27,677 bases of DNA from the NCBI GenBank assembly GCA_948441955.1, contig CAOJQZ010000033.1, positions 1-27,677 of the forward strand, given 5' to 3'. Made by a program: the position numbers and the translations under genes. The stretch comes from an uncultured Lachnospiraceae bacterium (GTDB taxonomy: Bacteria; Bacillota; Clostridia; Lachnospirales; Lachnospiraceae). The notes beneath the pieces are model-generated. The model did no database searches, was not told the origin of the DNA, and was given only the letters and a program-made list of their open reading frames with translations. This document shows, one piece after another, positions 24,106 through 27,677 of the stretch (position 1 is its first letter; the number at the start of each line of letters is the position of its first letter).

Positions 24106-25191
24106 CTATTTTGGCTGAATATATCCTTTTGCTGTAAGAGCCTCCGCACATAAAACAGCTCCGCCTGCCGCACCGCGCACCGTATTATGTGATAATCCTA
24201 CAAATTTATAATCAAATATCGTATCCTCCCGGAGGCGCCCTACGGAAATACCCATACCATTCTCATAATCCACATCCATACTTACCTGCGGTCTGTCATC
24301 CTCCTTAAGATACTGAATAAACTGCTTCGGTGCGCTGGGCAGATTCTCCTCCTGTGGAAAGCCTCTGAACTCTAAAAGCTTTCGGATCAGTTCCTCCTTT
24401 GACGGCCTCTTATCAAAATTAATAAACACTGCCGCCGTATGTCCGTCAAGCACCGGAACACGGATACATTGACAGGTAATTTTCGGAAATTCCGCTTTCA
24501 CAATCTGACCGTTTTCTATATGTCCTAATACGCGAAGCGGTTCCTGCTCGCTTTTTTCTTCCTCGCCTCCGATATAGGGAATAATGTTTTCTACCATCTC
24601 CGGCCAGTCCTTAAAAGTTTTTCCGGCTCCGGAGATTGCCTGATAGGTAGTAGCTATAACCTCCTTAGGGCCAAATTCTCTCCATGCTGCAAGACACGGA
24701 GCATAGCTCTGAATGGAACAATTTGGCTTTACGGCAATAAAACCTTTGGCTGTCCCGAGCCTTTTTTGCTGAGCCTTAATCACCTCAAAATGCTCCGAAT
24801 TGATCTCCGGAATTACCATCGGCACATCCGGGGTCCATCTATGAGCGCTGTTATTTGATACCACCGGCGTCTCTGTTTTCGCATAAGCTTCCTCAATTGC
24901 ACGGATTTCGTCCTTCGACATATCAACTGCACTGAAAACAAAATCTACAGAAGCCGCAACCTTCTCCACTTCGTTTACATTGGAAATAACCAGCCTCTTT
25001 ACGCCTTCAGGCATTGGTTTCTTCATCTTCCAGCGGCCTCCCACCGCCTCCTCGTATGTCTTTCCTGCGGATCTTGGACTTGCAGCCGCCGTTACCACCT
25101 CAAACCACGGATGGTTTTCCAGCAGAGAAATAAATCTCTGGCCCACCATCCCTGTCGCGCCTAAAATTCCCACACGTAATTTTTTATCCAT
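24106..25191 (-). CDS. asd: Aspartate-semialdehyde dehydrogenase (archaeal/fungal-type)
   Basis: This makes L-aspartate semialdehyde from aspartyl phosphate with NADPH, feeding lysine/diaminopimelate, threonine and methionine synthesis. It has VGILGATGMVGQRF (nucleotide binding, about 7-20), catalytic Cys158 in VKPNCSIQ, and the histidine in VLDGHTAAVF. The sequence style and KPNCSIQ motif fit the archaeal/fungal subgroup that many Clostridia carry, not the enterobacterial one. I set the start at the ATG at 25191 because GGGAGG is about nine bases upstream. An ATG at 25215 would add eight residues but overlaps its own AGGAG. Length is then 361. It follows argH by 30 bases. Confidence 0.94.
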   Translation of the reverse strand: MDKKLRVGILGATGMVGQRFISLLENHPWFEVVTAAASPRSAGKTYEEAVGGRWKMKKPMPEGVKRLVISNVNEVEKVAASVDFVFSAVDMSKDEIRAIEEAYAKTETPVVSNNSAHRWTPDVPMVIPEINSEHFEVIKAQQKRLGTAKGFIAVKPNCSIQSYAPCLAAWREFGPKEVIATTYQAISGAGKTFKDWPEMVENIIPYIGGEEEKSEQEPLRVLGHIENGQIVKAEFPKITCQCIRVPVLDGHTAAVFINFDKRPSKEELIRKLLEFRGFPQEENLPSAPKQFIQYLKEDDRPQVSMDVDYENGMGISVGRLREDTIFDYKFVGLSHNTVRGAAGGAVLCAEALTAKGYIQPK

Positions 25192-25221
25192 TTTCCTATT
25201 TCCTCCCTTTCCCATCTCCTA

Positions 25222-26619
25222 TTACACGCTTTGAGCCGTTTCATATTCTTCCATATATCTTTTATATAAAAGCAGGGCCTCCTTCATTACAAGAGGGCTG
25301 GGTGCTCCGGTTGTCATCCTCCTGCTCACACAGGCGCCAAGACTTATGGCATCATAAATGTCCTCTTTAAATACCGGCGATATCTTCTGATATTCCTCCA
25401 GCGGCAAATCGTCAAGGGCTGCTTTTTTTTCAATACATTTAAGAACCAGCTGCCCTGCGATTCCGTGCGCATCCCTGAAGGGTACGCCGCGGTTCACCAG
25501 ATAGTCTGCCGCATCTGTCGCATTTGTGAACCCCTGCTTTGCACTTTCCTTCATACGATCCTTTCTAAACTGCATGGTACGCAGCATCCCGGCAAACAGG
25601 GAAATACATCCCTTCACACTGTCTATGGCGTCAAATGACCCTTCCTTATCTTCCTGCATATCCTTATTATATGCAAGGGGAAGGCCTTTCATTGTTATAA
25701 GGAGCGTCTGCAGCGCACCGTAAACGCGTCCGGTTTTCCCCCGCACAAGTTCCGCAATATCTGGATTCTTCTTCTGAGGCATAATACTGCTTCCTGTACT
25801 ATATGCATCATCAATTTCAACAAATTGATATTCATTGGAGTTCCACATAATAATTTCCTCTGAAAATCGGCTCAAATGCATCATAATGATAGATAATGCA
25901 GACAACAATTCAATCAGATAATCTCTGTCGGAAACCCCGTCAATGCTGTTAAGGGAGGGGCTTTCAAAGCCAAGAAGCTTCGCCGTGTATTCTCTGTCAA
26001 GAGGATAGGTAGTTCCCGCCAGCGCACCGCTGCCTAACGGACAGGTCGTCATCCTTTTACTAATATCCCTCAACCTTTCGTGATCCCGTTTAAACATCTC
26101 AAAATAAGCGCCCATATGATGTGCAAGCGTAATGGGCTGTGCTTTCTGAAGATGTGTGAAACCCGGCATATAGGTTTCTAGATTTTCTTCTATGATTCCA
26201 AGAACGGCATACAAAAGCTCCTCTATAAGTCTGTCTATCAGAAGAAGCTCGTCCCGCACGTACAGCTTCATATCCAGTGCCACCTGATCGTTTCTGCTCC
26301 TTCCGGTATGAAGCTTTTTTCCCGCGTTTCCAATCCTTTCGATTAAAACGGACTCCACAAAACTATGGATGTCTTCATATTGATCTGTTATTTTAAGGCG
26401 TCCCTCTGTCACATCTTCCATGATCCCTGTAAGGCCTGTAATGATTTTTTCTTTTTCTGTCTCATTTATAATTCCTTTTCTGGCAAGCATCATGACATGT
26501 GCAATACTTCCTTTGATATCCTGCGCATAAAGTCTTTTATCAAATTCTATTGAGGCGTTAAACTTATATACCGACTGGTCCGTCTCCTTTGTAAAACGCC
26601 CTCCCCAAAGCTGTGCCAT
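25222..26619 (-). CDS. argH: Argininosuccinate lyase
   Basis: This splits argininosuccinate into arginine and fumarate, the last step of arginine synthesis. The 465-residue protein has the fumarase/aspartase-superfamily signature GSSIMPQKKNPD, plus HTGRSRNDQVALD and TPGFTHLQKAQPIT-like residues (MPGFTHLQKAQPITLAHH) that build the tetrameric active site. The N terminus MAQLWGGRFTKETD is typical. The ATG follows AAAGGATG. Its usual partner argG is not beside it in this window; upstream is queH, downstream asd. It is probably the first gene of the housekeeping run. Confidence 0.96.
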   Translation of the reverse strand: MAQLWGGRFTKETDQSVYKFNASIEFDKRLYAQDIKGSIAHVMMLARKGIINETEKEKIITGLTGIMEDVTEGRLKITDQYEDIHSFVESVLIERIGNAGKKLHTGRSRNDQVALDMKLYVRDELLLIDRLIEELLYAVLGIIEENLETYMPGFTHLQKAQPITLAHHMGAYFEMFKRDHERLRDISKRMTTCPLGSGALAGTTYPLDREYTAKLLGFESPSLNSIDGVSDRDYLIELLSALSIIMMHLSRFSEEIIMWNSNEYQFVEIDDAYSTGSSIMPQKKNPDIAELVRGKTGRVYGALQTLLITMKGLPLAYNKDMQEDKEGSFDAIDSVKGCISLFAGMLRTMQFRKDRMKESAKQGFTNATDAADYLVNRGVPFRDAHGIAGQLVLKCIEKKAALDDLPLEEYQKISPVFKEDIYDAISLGACVSRRMTTGAPSPLVMKEALLLYKRYMEEYETAQSV

Positions 26620-26653
26620 ATATGTTCATCCTTTCTCAAAAAATATGTCATTC

Positions 26654-26662
26654 ATTTTAGCA
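26654..26662 (-). promoter_or_regulatory. Possible extended -10 promoter of argH
   Basis: On the minus strand TGCTAAAAT combines an extended -10 TG with the -10 hexamer TAAAAT (26654-26659), about 35 bases before the argH ATG. No good -35 is visible. No terminator is seen after queH, so read-through is also possible. Confidence 0.35.
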
Positions 26663-26696
26663 TATTACGTCTGAAAATGGAATACGGTTTCATATA

Positions 26697-27305
26697 TTAT
26701 TGCGACTCCAGATAGGAAAATTCGCATCCGCAATAGTTCTGCCGATACAGGCCGTATTCCCTGGAAAGCTCTATTGACCGCTTGTATCCATTCTTTTTCT
26801 TAAAGTCAGACTGCAGATATTCCACACCGTACTGCTTCCCCAGCCTAACTCCGATTTCATTTAAGCGCTCGGCATTTTTTAAGGGGCTGATACTAAGCGT
26901 TGTGGTAAAATAGTCAAACGCACCCTTCCGCGCAAGCTCCGCTGCTTCTCTGAGACGAAGCTCATAGCATTTAAAGCAGCGCTCTCCGCCTTCCTTCAGA
27001 TGCTCCATACCTCTGGCAATTTCATAAAATCTGTCTCTGTCATAGTTTCCGGCCATGAAAGCTATCGGATGCTTCACCTTCATATCACTGATCAGCATCT
27101 GCTGCTCCAATATGCGTTTTGTATATTCACTTTCCGGATAAATATTGGGATTATAATAAAATACTGTAATTTCAAAATGATTACTCAAATATTCCAGCAC
27201 ATAGCTGCTGCAAGGCGCGCAGCAGCTATGCAGCAGAAGCCTTGGCACCCGTTCTTCTTTTTTAAGCCTTTCAATTAATTTATCTAATTCTTTCTGGTAA
27301 TTCAT
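26697..27305 (-). CDS. queH: Epoxyqueuosine reductase QueH
   Basis: This reduces epoxyqueuosine to queuosine in tRNA, the last step of making this anticodon wobble base, and is the non-homologous alternative to QueG. The 202-residue protein (formerly DUF208) shows the conserved cysteines: LLHSCCAPCSSY (Cys28, Cys29, Cys32), ERCFKCYELRL (Cys110, Cys113) and the C-terminal YCGCEFS (Cys192, Cys194). These fit an iron-sulfur/metal site. FYYNPNIYP and TTTLSISPLKN are also family features. GGAG lies seven bases before the ATG, and a good promoter lies at 27353-27381. Other queuosine genes are not in the window. Confidence 0.94.
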   Translation of the reverse strand: MNYQKELDKLIERLKKEERVPRLLLHSCCAPCSSYVLEYLSNHFEITVFYYNPNIYPESEYTKRILEQQMLISDMKVKHPIAFMAGNYDRDRFYEIARGMEHLKEGGERCFKCYELRLREAAELARKGAFDYFTTTLSISPLKNAERLNEIGVRLGKQYGVEYLQSDFKKKNGYKRSIELSREYGLYRQNYCGCEFSYLESQ

Positions 27306-27352
27306 AATACTTCTCCTTAAGGAATCACCCTGACAGGTATTCTCTCTTAAAA

Positions 27353-27381
27353 ATTATAACTTTTCCTAATACATCTGACAA
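27353..27381 (-). promoter_or_regulatory. Sigma-A promoter of queH
   Basis: On the minus strand TTGTCA (27376-27381), a 17-base spacer and TATAAT (27353-27358) lie about 50 bases upstream of the queH start, in the divergent region between queH and the ABC ATPase fragment. Confidence 0.7.
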
Positions 27382-27452
27382 GAGGAAACACGCACGGAAA
27401 TTAAGAATCTACATAATATAAGGTATATGTAAACTTTTACAGGAGGTTTTCT

Positions 27453-27677
27453 ATGGAGCAAGTATTAGAACTGAAGAATATCCATTATGCCTATCATAAC
27501 CTTGAAGGAGAAACCCCTGCTCTCACGGACATCTCCTTTGCTCTCGGAAAAGGAGAATTCGTAGCAATCGTCGGTCCCTCCGGCTGTGGCAATACGATGT
27601 GTCCGCAGCGGAAACATGTTAGCCGGCAGCCACCGATTTGCTTCCGCTTTTTCTATATCAATGGCTGCCATAGATAA
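27453..27677 (+). pseudogene. ABC transporter ATPase fragment (SsuB/TauB-like), broken at Walker A
   Basis: The first 46 or so codons match the start of a nitrate/sulfonate/taurine-type ABC ATPase: LELKNIHYAYHNLEGETPALTDISFALGKGEFVAIVGPSGCG. The expected GPSGCGKST then changes to GPSGCGNT, and the next 28 codons (MCPQRKHVSRQ onward) bear no resemblance to the family in any frame, ending in TAA at the last base of the window. The Walker A lysine and everything after it (signature motif, Walker B) are absent, so the product cannot hydrolyse ATP. A strong AGGAGG (27441-27446) precedes the ATG, so the gene's front end looks healthy. The break falls at about 27592. An insertion whose far side lies beyond the window, a rearrangement, or an assembly join would all explain it. 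Confidence 0.75.
27593..27677. other. Foreign-looking segment, possibly the end of an insertion element
   Basis: These 85 bases replace the expected continuation of the ABC ATPase gene. They contain a short palindrome, tccgcagcgga (27602-27612), and an inverted repeat with arms ggcagccaccgat (27625-27637) and atcaatggctgcc (27657-27669), matching at 11 of 13 positions. Repeats near a boundary fit the end of a transposable element, but no transposase is visible and I cannot name a family. Confidence 0.3.

Overview
The window looks like a chromosomal segment of an anaerobic Firmicute, most likely a Lachnospiraceae-type Clostridium. The evidence is moderate GC content, strong AGGAGG ribosome binding sites, consensus sigma-A promoters, and the protein families present (QueH, an archaeal/fungal-type aspartate-semialdehyde dehydrogenase, PPK1, M42 and PepV-like peptidases). 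The genus is an inference. Twenty genes are intact and all lie on the minus strand, so transcription runs from high to low coordinates. The only plus-strand gene is a broken ABC ATPase at the right edge. No rRNA, tRNA or CRISPR was seen, and no gene-free stretch exceeds 300 bases. Bases 1-49 hold nothing I can name.

Right part (about 18.7-27.3 kb): queH has its own sigma-A-like promoter. It is followed by a tightly spaced housekeeping run: argH, asd, ppk1, topB, a left-handed beta-helix sugar-nucleotide-transferase-like gene and mgsA. Spacers are 14-30 bases, so co-transcription is likely.

Middle and left part (about 1.8-18.6 kb): this is a catabolic locus. It starts with an M42 aminopeptidase, a PepV-like M20 dipeptidase and a GH38 alpha-mannosidase. 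A FadR-type GntR regulator follows, with a perfect-consensus promoter. Then come a MetC-like C-S lyase, a GH36 alpha-galactosidase, a Gfo/Idh/MocA oxidoreductase and a complete oligopeptide-type ABC importer (oppA-B-C-D-F), ending in a strong hairpin terminator. Neither glycosidase has a signal peptide, so both should act in the cytoplasm on imported material. The combination suggests uptake and breakdown of a conjugate with both sugar and amino-acid parts, such as glycopeptides; this is inference. A sodium:solute symporter gene follows as a separate unit with its own promoter and a palindromic candidate operator.

The most notable regulatory signal is a 21-base sequence containing the palindrome GCTATAWTATAGC. 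It occurs once before the M42 gene and once before the MetC-like gene, and matches at 20 of 21 positions. The two copies head the two structural-gene blocks on either side of the gntR gene. Other oddities are an apparently lost ATG start in the MetC-like gene, a 10-bp hairpin between oppA and oppB, and an ABC ATPase gene cut exactly in its Walker A motif about 85 bases before the window ends.
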